DNA from: Aporrectodea caliginosa
Lineage: Eukaryota > Annelida > Clitellata > Crassiclitellata > Lumbricidae
Direction: 5' to 3'
Length of the DNA: 64,000 nucleotides
NCBI GenBank assembly: GCA_020284085.1
Contig: JACEVL010000160.1
Span: forward strand, 878,001 to 942,000
Part shown: positions 1 to 10,699 of the stretch, in pieces
Numbering within the stretch: the stretch's first letter is position 1
Layout of the letters: every line of letters begins with the position of its first letter
Notes under the pieces: model-generated
The model's input: only the letters and a program-made list of their open reading frames with translations
The model's database searches: none
Told to the model about the DNA's origin: nothing
Made by a program: the position numbers and the translations under genes

Positions 1-212
1 TATTGGCTCCATGTGGGTATGTTGGCAGGGTAAACGTATGAATGTTTCTTTTCTAACAGCGCTTTGCTAAATTTTACACGTTTCTTAATGAAGACGCCAT
101 CGACCTCACTCGTAGTCCTTAAATTCTAGTTAACAAAACCCCAAGGAAGGTCTGGAAGGAACATTCAATTAAATAACGCAGAAACTCATTAAAACTGTTG
201 CTACCTCGGGAT
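1..212. repeat. Dispersed repeat, copy 1
   Basis: About 200 bases here recur almost unchanged at 2013-2213, from the opening tattggctccatgtgggta through the stretch ending near aactcattaaaactgtt. A shorter, diverged piece (gctaaattctacacgtttct and following bases) is also present near 1608-1650. No coding potential is seen. The pair brackets the piggyBac-type element, so it may be an older repeat or a local duplication that later received insertions. Confidence 0.8.
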
Positions 213-239
213 GGATGAACAATTTAACCACTGCTTAAG

Positions 240-567
240 ACGAGCAGAAACCTGTTGAAGGTGCCAGTGATCGTATACCGGGTGACAGGTTGTTCCAGAG
301 ACACCGACTCACAGAGGGCATGATGCGCTTAGCTTGCACCGATCGATGTGAGACAGTGGGAGAGCGAGGGACCATGAGCTGGCCATGGGAAGCCGAACGC
401 AGCCGGTGGCGACCGGGACGGCTTAATTGAGACCGGTGTGCAGGAGCCCCGAGATGTAGTCTGGTGGCGAGCCAGCGATCGAAGCCCGGCCCATGAGTAG
501 CAGCTTAACTGTGTTCTCTTCTCAACGATTAGGGTATACATATAGTCAATGCCAGGCTCTGCGCATG
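240..567. other. GC-richer segment, no gene recognised
   Basis: This stretch is richer in G and C than its surroundings and has an open frame on the minus strand, but the translation matches no family I recognise. It could be the 5' part of a retroelement. It ends at the TTAA that borders the piggyBac-type element. No function is assigned. Confidence 0.35.
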
Positions 568-571
568 TTAA

Positions 572-1585
572 CCCTGCGACTACCGCTGGGGTCAAAAATG
601 ACCCCAGAGGTAGTTTGCATTAGTGCTGCTCACTCCCCATAAGAGATATCTCAACGAAATTTTTTGACTTTATAGGTATTCCTGTTTTGTACAAAATTCC
701 AAGTTTTATTTTACATTTTCTAACACCAGGTGGCGCAGGTATTCCATTTATACACTGAGTACCAGTGGGGTCGTTTTTGACCCCAGTGTAAACTGATTAA
801 TTCTGGCATATGTAAAAATAACAAAATACATTTTTATTGAGCTAACATTTATTTTGGTAGTGTTTTTAACAAAGATAAATTATTATAAATTGTTTACATG
901 GTATATTTATTACAAAAATGATGACAGTCCGCTAACAGGTGTCCAACTAGTTACGAGAAAACCAATTATATAAGAAACTGAAGTGGATAAATAAGAAAGA
1001 TAGTGCCATCTATGGTGAAACATGGAGTGATATTTCGGACAAGTCAAGAAATGAAGCAGTGGAGCAGTTGCAGAGTTTAGACGATGTGTCAGCGACTGCA
1101 TGACTAGAAATCGGTTTCAGAAAATATCACATTCCCTTAGATTTGACGATGCGGTGCACAGAAGAGGAAGTCAATATCCTAAACAACTTGCAACTATTAG
1201 AACAATATTTGACAAGTTGACAAACTCATTAGAAAGTGATAAGAATTCCAACATAATCTGTGCCGCCTGTAAGCGCAATGAGGTCGTTTTTGCCGAGTAT
1301 ACCTGTGTAAACATCAAACAGTAACTGTAATGACCGAAAATATTAATGTCCATATTAGTTTTGAACATTGAACCCTCGGTCACTTTGAACACTAATCTGT
1401 AACTATTAAATTAAAAATTTATTAATTTCAACACGCTACACATGTTCCAAATACTTTACTAATTATTGTTTTCATGGCAATAAATAAAAATGTAAAAAAC
1501 AAATAACTTATTGTAAAAATTGTGTTGGGGTCATTTTGACCCCACTGGTACTCAGTGTAACAAAAATATTCTGGTAATCTGAGGG
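572..1585 (+). mobile_element. piggyBac-type DNA transposon, non-autonomous
   Basis: The element is bounded by TTAA at 568-571 and 1586-1589, the hallmark target site of the piggyBac superfamily. The termini match in inverted orientation: CCCTGCGACTACC on the left and the complement CCCTCAGATTACC on the right. Farther in, a longer inverted pair (tacactgagtaccagtgggg near 752-771 and its complement near 1540-1560) is almost perfect. Palindromic blocks of the form GGGGTCA-spacer-TGACCCC occur near 588, 768 and 1527. A transposase fragment lies inside. At about 1.0 kb it is too short to encode a full transposase, so it must depend on an enzyme supplied elsewhere. Confidence 0.85.
1100..1324 (+). 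pseudogene. piggyBac transposase fragment
   Basis: A 74-codon open frame begins MTRNRFQKISHSLRFDD and continues with PKQLATIRTIFDKL. This matches the part of the piggyBac-type transposase domain (DDE_Tnp_1_7) around the conserved M-S/T-R-N-R-F motif and the following D-K segment. The catalytic aspartates lie outside the fragment, so it is not a working enzyme. Its position inside TTAA-bounded inverted repeats supports the assignment. Confidence 0.75.
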
Positions 1586-1739
1586 TTAAGGTGATATGCG
1601 CGAGAATCTCGCTAAATTCTACACGTTTCTTAACGAAGACGTCATCAATGACAGATAATCTGGTAAAGGAAATGAGTTTTTATGCCGTCTATCCGTCTAT
1701 CTACAGGGCCTAGGCATACATTCATTCATCCATCCGTCC

Positions 1740-1815
1740 TGACATATCCATCGATCCATGATCCGTCCACCCTTCCGTCCGTCCGTCCGTCCATCCATCC
1801 ATCCATCCATCCAAG
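1740..1815. repeat. CCGT/CCAT tetranucleotide microsatellite
   Basis: Imperfect runs of (CCGT)n and (CCAT)n. No gene content. Confidence 0.85.
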
Positions 1816-2012
1816 GCGCCTGTTAAATATTAAGTTTAACAAGTTTGATCCATAGTCTAATTTAAACTTTTAGTCAAAGTGTAGGCTACAGCACAGCATG
1901 TGAGCTCAAAGTTAATTTTCCCGCCGTTGCGCTGTTCTATAATTATGTCATGAGTATTACATCATGGGAATCGTGTTGGTCCCATACGAAAAAAAATGCG
2001 AGTTCTAGCCTA

Positions 2013-2213
2013 TATTGGCTCCATGTGGGTATGCTGGTAGGATAAACGTATGAAAGTTTCTTTTCTAACAGCGCTTTGTTAAATTTTACACGTTTCTTAA
2101 TGAAGACGCCATATCGACCTCACTCGTAGTCCTTAAATTCTATTTAACAAAACCCCAAGGAAGGTCTGGAAGGAACATTCAAATAAATAACGTAGAAAAT
2201 CATTAAAACTGTT
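2013..2213. repeat. Dispersed repeat, copy 2
   Basis: Near-identical to bases 1-200 with a few substitutions and a two-base insertion (gccatatcgacc against gccatcgacc). It lies about 2.0 kb downstream in the same orientation. Confidence 0.85.
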
Positions 2214-2234
2214 TAGTTTCGAATAGGGCCTACT

Positions 2235-2235
<1 letters not shown>

Positions 2236-2280
<45 letters not shown>

Positions 2281-2623
2281 AATGTTCTTTATTGAACGCA
2301 AGCAAACGCTCAGCGCTTTACATACAAAGTCAGAAATAATTTATGTACAAAGAAAACGATAATTAGAAGAAAATTAGGTCAACTAGAAAACATTATGTCT
2401 AACTGTACAACATCCTAGCTAAGAAGCCACGCCTGGTAAGGGAATCAAATCTAGGGAGAACACGGTTATGTGAGCGTGGGCGCAGGTCATGACCAGTGCA
2501 ATTGACAGAGGGGAGAAGGTCGTGGAGGTACGTGTGGCTAGTATTTGTTAAGATGTTTCTAAATAGGTCTATATCAGCTTTTTTGCAAAGCTCCTCAAAG
2601 GTGGGGAAATATTCTGAGGTTTA
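2236..2623 (-). mobile_element. Retroelement 3' end with (TTAC)n tail, copy 1
   Basis: Read on the minus strand, the sequence ends in AATAAAGAACA followed by (TTAC)n. The body shares long near-identical blocks with 23670-23990, for example aatcaaatctag and the segment gaacacggttatgtgagcgt. Two copies with the same simple-repeat tail indicate a dispersed retroposon (SINE, or LINE 3' end) of unknown family. The copy is interrupted at its right side by the LTR element. Confidence 0.7.
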
Positions 2624-2627
2624 CTAA

Positions 2628-3288
2628 TGTGACGGTTTTATGGGTCTGCTCCGCTCCGCTCCTCGCTCCGCTCCGCTCTCCCCGGGAGGGTATAAATAGA
2701 GGGCCCCCTCAGCTAGTCAGAGTGGCCGAGTGGGTTGGTGCCCGCTCGTCACGCCGGCGCCCCGGGTTCGCTTCCCGGTCGGGTCGGTTTATCAGAGATT
2801 AATTTCTCGGATCTTTACTGCGGGTGGCTCGGTCGCAATTTAAACGTGGAGTACGAGGTTGCTTTCTGCCTCCGACACTAATCATCTTCGATATGAAAAA
2901 GTGTCGTTAAGCCCCCTCAGCTAGTCGAGAGTCTGGAGAAGACCGCCTTGAGATTCGGCCTCGAGCGAAGCATCGGCCTTGCAGTCTCGACGGAGAAGGG
3001 GACCTGCCTTGGTCATAGGTAGTCCGCCAGCTTGGGGTTCGGCCGTTCTTCTTTGATTGTGTGACGTTGTCGTGAAGAATAAATCGTGTTGAAAACATCA
3101 GTGACGTGTTGGAGATTCTTGACTTGGGTGATCGATCGGCTGTTGGCGTGCAAGACGTTCGCAATACTCCGAACGCCGGACTTGCGCTCCTTCGAGCGAC
3201 ACGAGGACTGCTGCTCCGTGCGGGCCTTAACCTCTTCCCTGCTGCCTGGAGAGCACAGAGACCACTACACGAGGGGGTTTTCGCCACA
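2628..3288 (+). mobile_element. Solo LTR of an LTR retrotransposon
   Basis: The segment begins TGTGACGG and ends CGCCACA (complement TGTGGCG), giving the short TG...CA ends typical of LTRs. CTAA flanks it at 2624-2627 and 3289-3292, a 4-base target duplication. Inside are a TATA box (tataaata near 2691) and a downstream AATAAA near 3079 in the order expected for U3-R-U5. No internal gag or pol region follows, so this is a solo LTR. Without the SINE it would be about 450 bp. The superfamily cannot be fixed; a 4-base duplication is compatible with Gypsy. Confidence 0.7.
2719..2910 (+). mobile_element. tRNA-derived SINE inside the LTR
   Basis: The insertion is flanked by a 16-base direct repeat, gccccctcagctagtc, at 2703-2718 and 2911-2926. 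Its head carries an A-box-like GTGGCCGAGTGGGTTGG and a B-box-like GGGTTCGCTTCCC, resembling a Ser- or Leu-type tRNA. The remaining ~110 bp are a non-tRNA body. It sits just after the LTR TATA box and would displace the LTR transcription start. Confidence 0.8.
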
Positions 3289-3559
3289 CTAAGATATGGT
3301 TTATGACGACTGACTTGAAGGAAATTATTTGCCACTTGAACACTAACTCTGTTCATTTTCTCTTAAAACAAGCTCGCTATAATTAGGAAGCCTAAAGATT
3401 AAATCAAGCTTTTCCAAGAAGGTAGTTAATTTTTTAATTAGACCTATGGCTAATTTGCTGCTACAGACTACAAATATGTCAAGTTTTATTTATACATAGA
3501 ATATAAGTGCTATATTTAAATATTATGTTCATTTAGGTCTATGATATCTTACTTCCTTC

Positions 3560-4560
3560 TTTCCTACCTATAGTTCAAACCAATGAGATATTATTATCAT
3601 CGCTAGAGCCCGTATAACGTATAATCCATTGGCTAATTTTTGAAGCCAAAAAGCCCACAACCATAGATATAATAACACCTTAAAGAGAGCTCCGCAGTTA
3701 ATTTATTTTGAAATGACGCGTTTTGATTGGTTAAAATTCATGGACGCAGTCAAGCTTAAGCGAGACTTTAATTTCTTTTCGAAGCTTACGCCTTAAAAAT
3801 ACAACAGACACAAAATAACAACTTATCGATTAAATAATATTCCAGCGGCCTTGTTTTCTGGCTTTAATAAGTTGCTACATCCACACACTACACAATTTAA
3901 CTTCGATCGTTTCGCCATTTTGAGAGGTCACAGGGTCAAGGCCGTTGGAGTGGCTTCGGGGTCACAGCTTCAAAAAAGATGGCGGATGCGGGCTCTAGTG
4001 ATATATTTTATATATTATACATCTCTATGGTTCAAACCAATGAGATATATTATTAACGCTAGAGGGAACATGACGCATATTCCCTTTGCACATTTTTGAA
4101 GTCACAATCATAGATATAGTAACACCTTAAAGAGAGTTCCGCAGTTAATGGAAATTGAAATGACGCGTTTTGATTGGTTGAAATTCATGGACGCAGTCAA
4201 GCTTAAGCGAGACTTTAATTTCTTTTCGAAGATTACGCCTTAAAAAAATCAAAAGACACAAAATAACAACTTATCCATTAAATAATATTCTAACGGCCAC
4301 GTTTTCGGGCTTTAATAAGTTGCTACATCCACACACTACACAATTTAGCCAGCGCTCATTAACATAACTGGTGACGTGGCCATGGCAGTTGGCCAGGCAT
4401 TTCACGTCGATGATGACGTCGATTTATATTATACATCTCTATGCCTAGCTTGCCTAGCTTAAGGGTCACGGCTTCACCATAGATGGTAGATGCGGGGCTC
4501 TAGTGATATATTTATATATTATACATCTCTATGGTTCAAACCAACGACCTCTTATATATA
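3560..4560. repeat. Tandem repeat, unit about 435-450 bp
   Basis: A unit containing ataacaccttaaagagag, tgacgcgttttgattggtt and gttgctacatccacacac occurs at about 3660-3900 and again at about 4095-4350 with roughly 90 percent identity. Related boundary segments with ggttcaaaccaa occur near 4029 and 4533, and a shorter one (gttcaaaccaatgagatat) near 3573. No coding potential was seen. The repeat runs up to the MDH1B promoter. Confidence 0.8.
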
Positions 4561-4577
4561 ACAAACATTAAATACTG

Positions 4578-4589
4578 GTCCTTGGTAAC
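4578..4589 (+). promoter_or_regulatory. Candidate RFX X-box upstream of MDH1B
   Basis: The 12-mer GTCCTTGGTAAC fits the RFX half-site pair RYYNYY-RRNRAC with no spacer. It lies 69 bases upstream of the MDH1B start. MDH1B is known from ciliated and testis tissue and RFX factors drive ciliary genes, so the site is plausible, but the motif is short and degenerate and could be chance. Confidence 0.35.
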
Positions 4590-4657
4590 ATATTTCGGTG
4601 GTCATCTCGAAACATTTTAGTCGTTGGTTTTCACCATGGACACAGTATGTAAACAAC

Positions 4658-7600
4658 ATGGCCAAGGTAGTAATTGCAGGTGCGTTGATACAGTGATTGA
4701 CTTAACAATAATTTCGTAACGGTAAAATATCTTATGCCATTTTAATCGCGTATGATTTTCGCTATGCTGGAACTTAGCAGAACGTCTGCAATTTTTTAAT
4801 GTGCTGTAGTGATAACATGTCTACCAAAATCCACGCGTTCATGTATAGTGTGAATTTAGTAGGCTACAAGGCGGTTAATTTAAATTGAGGTTCTGGAATA
4901 GTTCCTGAAGTTGTTGGCTGTTGCAATATTTGGGTGTTTGAGAATGCAATATTCTGCCACAGGCTCCTCTATCCATCACCCCAAGGTTCCAGTTAACAAG
5001 TTTGCAATTGGTGACATGGCAGTGATGATCAGGAGATCATAATTTGTAAACGTATGATCAAGATATCTGTGTATAAAAATGTTCTTCCAGGGGTGGCAAA
5101 CTGTCCATATTTCGCAAGAGTTGAGCTGCTTGCCGACAGACTTGCTCTGAACCTACCAGATTTTAAGTTGCACAAAATCGTCAAATTGCCAGAAGAATGG
5201 GAGGTAAAGATCTATACTTCAACCATTATACAACTGTTATATACAATGCAATGAACATATATTTCTCTTGTTCTAGTGTTTTAATTATTGAATTCAGAAA
5301 CAACTACCTACGGGAATAATGTGAAGAGGAAATGTTTCGCTTAGCCGCAGGCTCAATTCTCTCACTGAATATAAATAAAACAATATTTTAGATTTGTGAT
5401 GAATTTTCATTGTGGTGGAGTTTTCTATTAATACAGAACCTGGAGCACCATACCGGAAGATTTCCTCTTTTACACTAAATATGCTGAGATCTCACTTAGA
5501 GATCTTTTAACTCTAAAATCAACAGTCTAGTCATTAAATAAAAATATTATTGTAATGTGAGTTTTAGGAGTGGTTGGCAACCGAATGTCAGAAACGAGGC
5601 TGGCAACACAAGAAATCGCCGCTTGTATGGCGGGAACTGGTGAATCGAGGTGGCAAAGGCATGTTCATTGGTGGAGCAAATGAGTTTCAGGAATATGCCC
5701 GTGGGTACTACGGCATACTGTCAGATCTGAACAGCGACGACATGATTAATGTGGCCAAAGAGAACTTTGTACAGAAGAATGAAGTCGACCAAGAGGAGAA
5801 CGACAGGCTGGCAGCCATAAAACCTGTTCGAATATGCATCACAAATGCAGCTGGCACTGTAGCATATGGTGTGATTGGTGCTTTGATGAAAGGTGGAGTT
5901 TTAGGACCAGAGACAGATATAGCCCTCGACCTGTATGACAACAAATTATCTTCTTCTGACCTTCAAGGTGTTGCCATGGAGATAGAAGACTTAGCACTTG
6001 CGCATGTGAGAGAGATTCGAGTTGTGACTGATCTCGATCAGACCTTAGAGGAGTGTCAGGTACTCATAATTCTCGACGAAGTACTCAGAGATTCCGAGGA
6101 GACATCGGAAGAGTGGCTTCAGCGCAATAACGAACACTTTCTGAGTTACTCGGAGGCCTTGGAGAAAGTTCAGAATCCAGACATGAAAGTCATCATTACT
6201 GGTTGTGGTCCAGTTAATTTCATAGCAAGCATGATGCTTCGGTTTGCTCCATCCATCTCACCAGCCAACTTAATTGCCGTGCCCTGGTTGGTCGAGAACC
6301 GAGCCAAAGGTGTACTGGCAGAGAGGTTAAAGGTCAACTCTGCGCTTATTACTGACCTTCTTGTATGGGGAAGTGTAAACGGGATGCATGTGCTTGACGT
6401 GAGCAGGGGAAAGATTTACGAATATGACGGGGCAGTCTGGGGACCGCGTCCCTTTAACGTTTCACTGAAGGACATGGTCCATGATGACAGCTGGCTGGAA
6501 ACGAAGTTCACTGCACTGGTGGATGAGAGACTGTCAGCGACAGAAGCAAGCCTTAGACATCCAGCTGCAATGTCTGCGGGTGATGGTATTGCCGCATTGC
6601 TGAAGCAGTGGTGGAAGGGAACTAACACTGGAGAGATGCACTCTCTGGCAGTGGCTTCACAAGGTAGGTTAACTAAACTGTTGGTCTATGACTTGCCTTT
6701 CTATTAGACATCATTGACTTCTAGTTATTTGGATGCTGTGTACCACTGCAAGTGTGATATAACTAACTGCTAAGCAGACATCACTTTCATTTGTAAGCAT
6801 GTCTCTGGAGATTTTTATAATGCTTTTGAAAGCTGTTGAATTGCTCTTGCAAACCTGTATGAATTTCCTCTTCAGTTTCCGTTAACAGCTGCACTTTACA
6901 TTGTACGATTTGCTTAATGGTAGGAACGTTTCAAAGTAATGTGATATATCAAAAGCAAAGAATCTGTTGCATGAATATTTATTTACTTGCTTTGAATCTA
7001 ATTGAAAACTTGTAATGTGCTAACTCTCACTTTGTTCCATGAAAATAAAAGTACAGCAAGTATTTGTAATACAATAAAGGTTGATAGTTGATACTGTCTT
7101 GGTAACAGAAATTACTGGAATTTTATTTTCCATCTGAACTTGAATAAATTAATTTATGAGAGAAAATTTATGTTGAAGATTTGAACAAATTAAAAGCAAT
7201 CAGTAATAATTGTAACTATATGGCTAACTGACTTGTGGTGTTCACTGGCAGGATGGTACGGTGTTCCAGATGGACTGGTGTTTTCTTTTCCTGTCCAGTT
7301 TACTCAACCGGGTACCATAATCAAAATAGTCATTGATTAGTGTATTGATATAAATTCCTACGAATATGAATTGAGGATAAGGTAAGATATTCTCGCTAGT
7401 ATACCAAGGTTTCTGGAAATTTTGCCAGCTAACAATAATATTGATATGTTCAGTCCAAGTCAGACATTGTCAATACATACACCGAGAAATTTAGTGGATC
7501 GGGTTTGGGACAGGGAAATTCCATCAATTGACAACTTTGTCTGGATCAATCCGGGATTCGTTTCTTCGTAGAATGGAATAGTATAAAGCAGGATTTTTTA

Positions 7601-10164
7601 TATTGAGTGACAGGCGATTGGTCCTAAACCACTCAGCTAGAATGTTTAATTCAGTATTAATTATTTCATGGTGAGTCTGGGTAAAGAATCATGTGAACAG
7701 AAAGCATTCGTATCATCAGCAAACAAAATAAGTTTAAGCACAGCAGAAGCATTGGGAAGATCATTAATATACAATAAAAACAGTAGCGGACCGAGGTTTG
7801 AACCTATTGAATTGCTCTTGCAAACCTATATGAATTTCCTCTTCAATTTCCGTTAACAGCTGCACTTTACATTGTACGATTTGCTTAATGGTAGGAACGT
7901 TTCAAAGTAATGTGATATATCAAAAGCAAAGAATCTGTTGCATGAATATTTATTTACTTGCTTTGAATCTAATTGAAAACTTCGTAATGTGCTAACTCTC
8001 ACTTTGTTCCATGAAAATAAAAGTACAGCAAGTATTTGTAATACAATAAAGATAGTTGATACTGTCTTGGTAACAGAAATTACTGGAATTTTATTTTCCA
8101 TCTGAACTTGAATAAATTAATTTATGAGAGAAAATTTATGTTGAAGATTTGAACAAATTAAAAGCAATCAGTAATAATTGTAACTATATGGCTAACTGAC
8201 TTGTGGTGTTCACTGGCAGGATGGTACGGTGTTCCAGATGGACTGGTGTTTTCTTTTCCTGTCCAGTTTACTCAACCGGGTGCATATAAAGTTGTCAGCG
8301 ACTTGGAATTGACAGAAGACCTAGTATCAAAAATTGAGGATATGGTTGAGGTAAAACTGTGTAAAATTGCGACTCAAAGCTACCGAGCTAACAACCACAA
8401 TCTGCAGCTTGTAGTAGTATCCATTCTACAAAAGAGGGGAGCTCCTGTAAACAGTAATAGACAATTGTCCTATAGACATGGACTGAGGCAAGAAGCATAA
8501 AAATGCAATTATTTGAGAGCTGGGTACATCCAAAGAACATGTTACAGTGCAGCTATGATGAATCAAGCCCAGATGCATTTGGAGGGCCGTGAAGAGAAGA
8601 TCCAAAGAACATGTTACAGTGCAGTTGTGATTCATCCAGTCTTGGTATGCTGCTTGACACGGAGCTTGAAGAGAATAATCTGAAGAGGAGATCCAGACAG
8701 GGACTTTTGGCAAGGAGTCCTGGAACAGCATTAGTCCAGAAAGGGGCTTGCCACTGATAATGATGGTGAATACCAAACCTAAGATAAATGTCATAACGGT
8801 GTATTTCCGTCAAATACTGACCAACTTAATTGTAATTGCAATCACAAAGCCTTAATAAAAAGCATGAAAATGCATACTTTATTTTGCAATGAAATTGTAA
8901 TTTAAAGTAAAGTTTAATTTGTCATTCATTCTTTATGGTGTTGATTCCACTTCAGCGCTCGTTTGGAATGTTTTCTATAGGAATTGGAAATTGAAGTTGA
9001 AGCAATCTTTCCAAATCCAGACCGCAAGCCACGCAAGTGTATTGAGGTCATTCTAACAGAACCTGAACATCCACAAAACGAAATACAGGAACCGCAGTTG
9101 AATGGTATGTGTTGCTAGATCTTATATATACTTTATTTCGCACAAAGCAGAACAGAGAAACTAAGCAAACTTAGCAAAGACTAGAACAGAAATACCAAAA
9201 CTTTTTATTTTCCATCTGAACTTGAATAAATTAATTTATGAGAGAGAATTTATGTTATATATATGCATCACACTTTCTACTTTACAAGATACAACACAAC
9301 TGACAATGATTGACACATGATATGCTGTTGTTGAGAATCATGTAGATGAAGTTCTCACTTGTGCCCCAACAAACACAGATAGAGTATTGTGAGTGTGAGT
9401 ACCACACAGAAAAGGTGGATCAGGCGTCAAAGTAAAGAACTGGCCATTCGCCATCATACGCAGAGGCTAAGAAAAATTAAGTCGCTAATTCTTTGTATCC
9501 ATGGCTGCCTCTTGGGCCTAGCTCATTGTTTGCTGTTGCCACTCATCTTAGCTTTTTGTTTCTTACTCATCTATTTTATCTTTATGGCACAAAATTTATA
9601 CATAAATCAATTTTAATTTCCATAATGGTAATATTTCTTAGCATGAAGACTTGAATCTTTATGGCACAAAATGTATACATAAAGCAATTTTAATTTCCAT
9701 AATGGTAATATTTCTAAGCATGCAGTCTGAATCTTTATGGCACAAAATTTATACATAAATCAATTTTAATTTCCATAATGGTAATATTTCTTAGCATGAA
9801 AACTGACAATATAACAGTGCCAATCCAATACATGAAATTTGTCAACTTTATTTGATAAACGTAATTTTTTTGTTACTTAACTTACTTTGTTGGTTATGAT
9901 GTTCAAACATGGTTAATTTTGCAATTAACAGGTTCCATTAGAGGTGGAACAGAAGATATTGAAAGCCAGGCAGCTGATCTTGAAGAAGAGAAGATTCAAC
10001 CACTTGATAAAATTTTAGAAGACGATGAAGAGGAAAGCTTCAACCAGACACAGAAGGAAAATGAAAGAATTGCAACAAATGAGGAAGAGGAGGAAGCACT
10101 GGAGGAGCAGGAGGAGGAAGAGGTGGAGGAGGAGGAGGGTGCTGATGCAATAAGTATCAAGTGA
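4658..10164 (+). CDS. MDH1B: Malate dehydrogenase 1B-like protein
   Basis: Six exons: 4658-4679, 5091-5203, 5568-6663, 8220-8350, 8981-9104 and 9932-10164, all GT-AG, giving 572 aa (human MDH1B is about 518). Residues 1-45 (MAKVVIAG, then CPYF at 12-15) form the glutaredoxin-like N-terminus of this family. Residues about 130-400 are the lactate/malate dehydrogenase fold, with a retained nucleotide-binding segment (ITNAAGTVAYG, about 136-146). The usual catalytic Asp of LDHNRA is Val287 (LVENRA) and the catalytic His of WGNHS is Val315 (WGSVNG), so malate dehydrogenase activity is unlikely. The C-terminus, about 80 residues, is strongly acidic. The ATG at 4658 was chosen because MAKxVIAG matches the family start; an ATG at 4636 is in another frame. 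MDH1B is associated with sperm and cilia, with no settled function. Confidence 0.9.
6836..7313 (+). repeat. Upstream copy of duplicated MDH1B intron/exon-4 segment
   Basis: This 478-base stretch is nearly identical to 7807-8281. It holds the end of intron 3, an intact acceptor (ggcag at 7247-7251) and the first 62 bases of exon 4. The exon copy then runs into unrelated sequence and reaches an in-frame TAG at 7338-7340 if spliced from exon 3. Use of this acceptor would give a protein truncated near residue 440. The two copies differ by a few substitutions and small indels, so the event is fairly recent. Confidence 0.9.
7314..7806 (-). mobile_element. Non-LTR retrotransposon RT fragment
   Basis: On the minus strand, from 7806 downward, the translation reads LGPLLFLLYINDLPNAS and then LFADDTN (bases 7711-7723). 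These are the conserved RT motifs around the catalytic F/YADD box. Farther on, in shifted frames, come NRLSLNIK and KFLGVCID, then LTWTEHI, as in the RT thumb region of Jockey/CR1-like elements. Frameshifts and stops show it is dead. It fills exactly the gap between the two 478-base copies of MDH1B sequence. No poly(A) or simple-repeat tail is seen at the expected 3' end. Confidence 0.85.
7807..8281 (+). repeat. Downstream copy of duplicated MDH1B segment
   Basis: Second copy of the 478-base segment. It runs directly into the full-length exon 4 (8220-8350), whose splice phase and reading frame are intact. This is therefore the copy likely used in the normal MDH1B transcript. A third, short fragment of the same sequence (about 50 bases from tattttccatctgaac) recurs near 9205 in intron 5. 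Confidence 0.88.
9579..9807 (+). repeat. 76-bp tandem repeat, three copies, MDH1B intron 5
   Basis: Three head-to-tail units starting tctttatggcacaaaat at 9579, 9656 and 9732, about 95 percent identical. The unit is AT-rich and non-coding. It lies between MDH1B exons 5 and 6. Confidence 0.9.
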
Positions 10165-10699
10165 ATTCAGCCTGACTCACTTTGAAACATTCTTTCGTAA
10201 AACTTAAATGTAAATCATGGTTAAATTGAGAAATATGACACTATAGTCACCTAAATTTAGTTGACCAGTGAGTTGTATAGGAAGTCACTAGAGCAGTTAC
10301 TAAGAGTTTAAAACCAACTTTGGAAAATTAAAAAAAGCATTACTGGTAATCAAAGTAGCAGTTATTTTGGTTTTCATAGCTTCGGTATATAGTTTAGTGA
10401 AAAATACTGCTTTTTCACATATCTCATCCCGATTCATCCTCTCCCCTCAACTCTCTCGCCGTTTCAACTCAAAACGCCACCCACCTAAGCCTTCTGACCC
10501 TTTGGATCTTGACCCTCTGCCTGTTGATCCTGTTTTGACTGAGCACTTGTGAATAAGCTGGTTCCCGCGACTTTGCTTTGTTAGGCATTAGAAATTTGAG
10601 ATTACAATTACGAAAGCTTAATTCTGATTTCAATACTAAAATGAGCGGGGGTTTTATTTTACATTGCTTGCTGGAGATATAAACTGCATAGTCATTGCT

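Noticed and set aside
2907..3356. 149-codon minus-strand frame
   Set aside because: It overlaps the GC-rich U5 side of the LTR and has no homology that I recognise.
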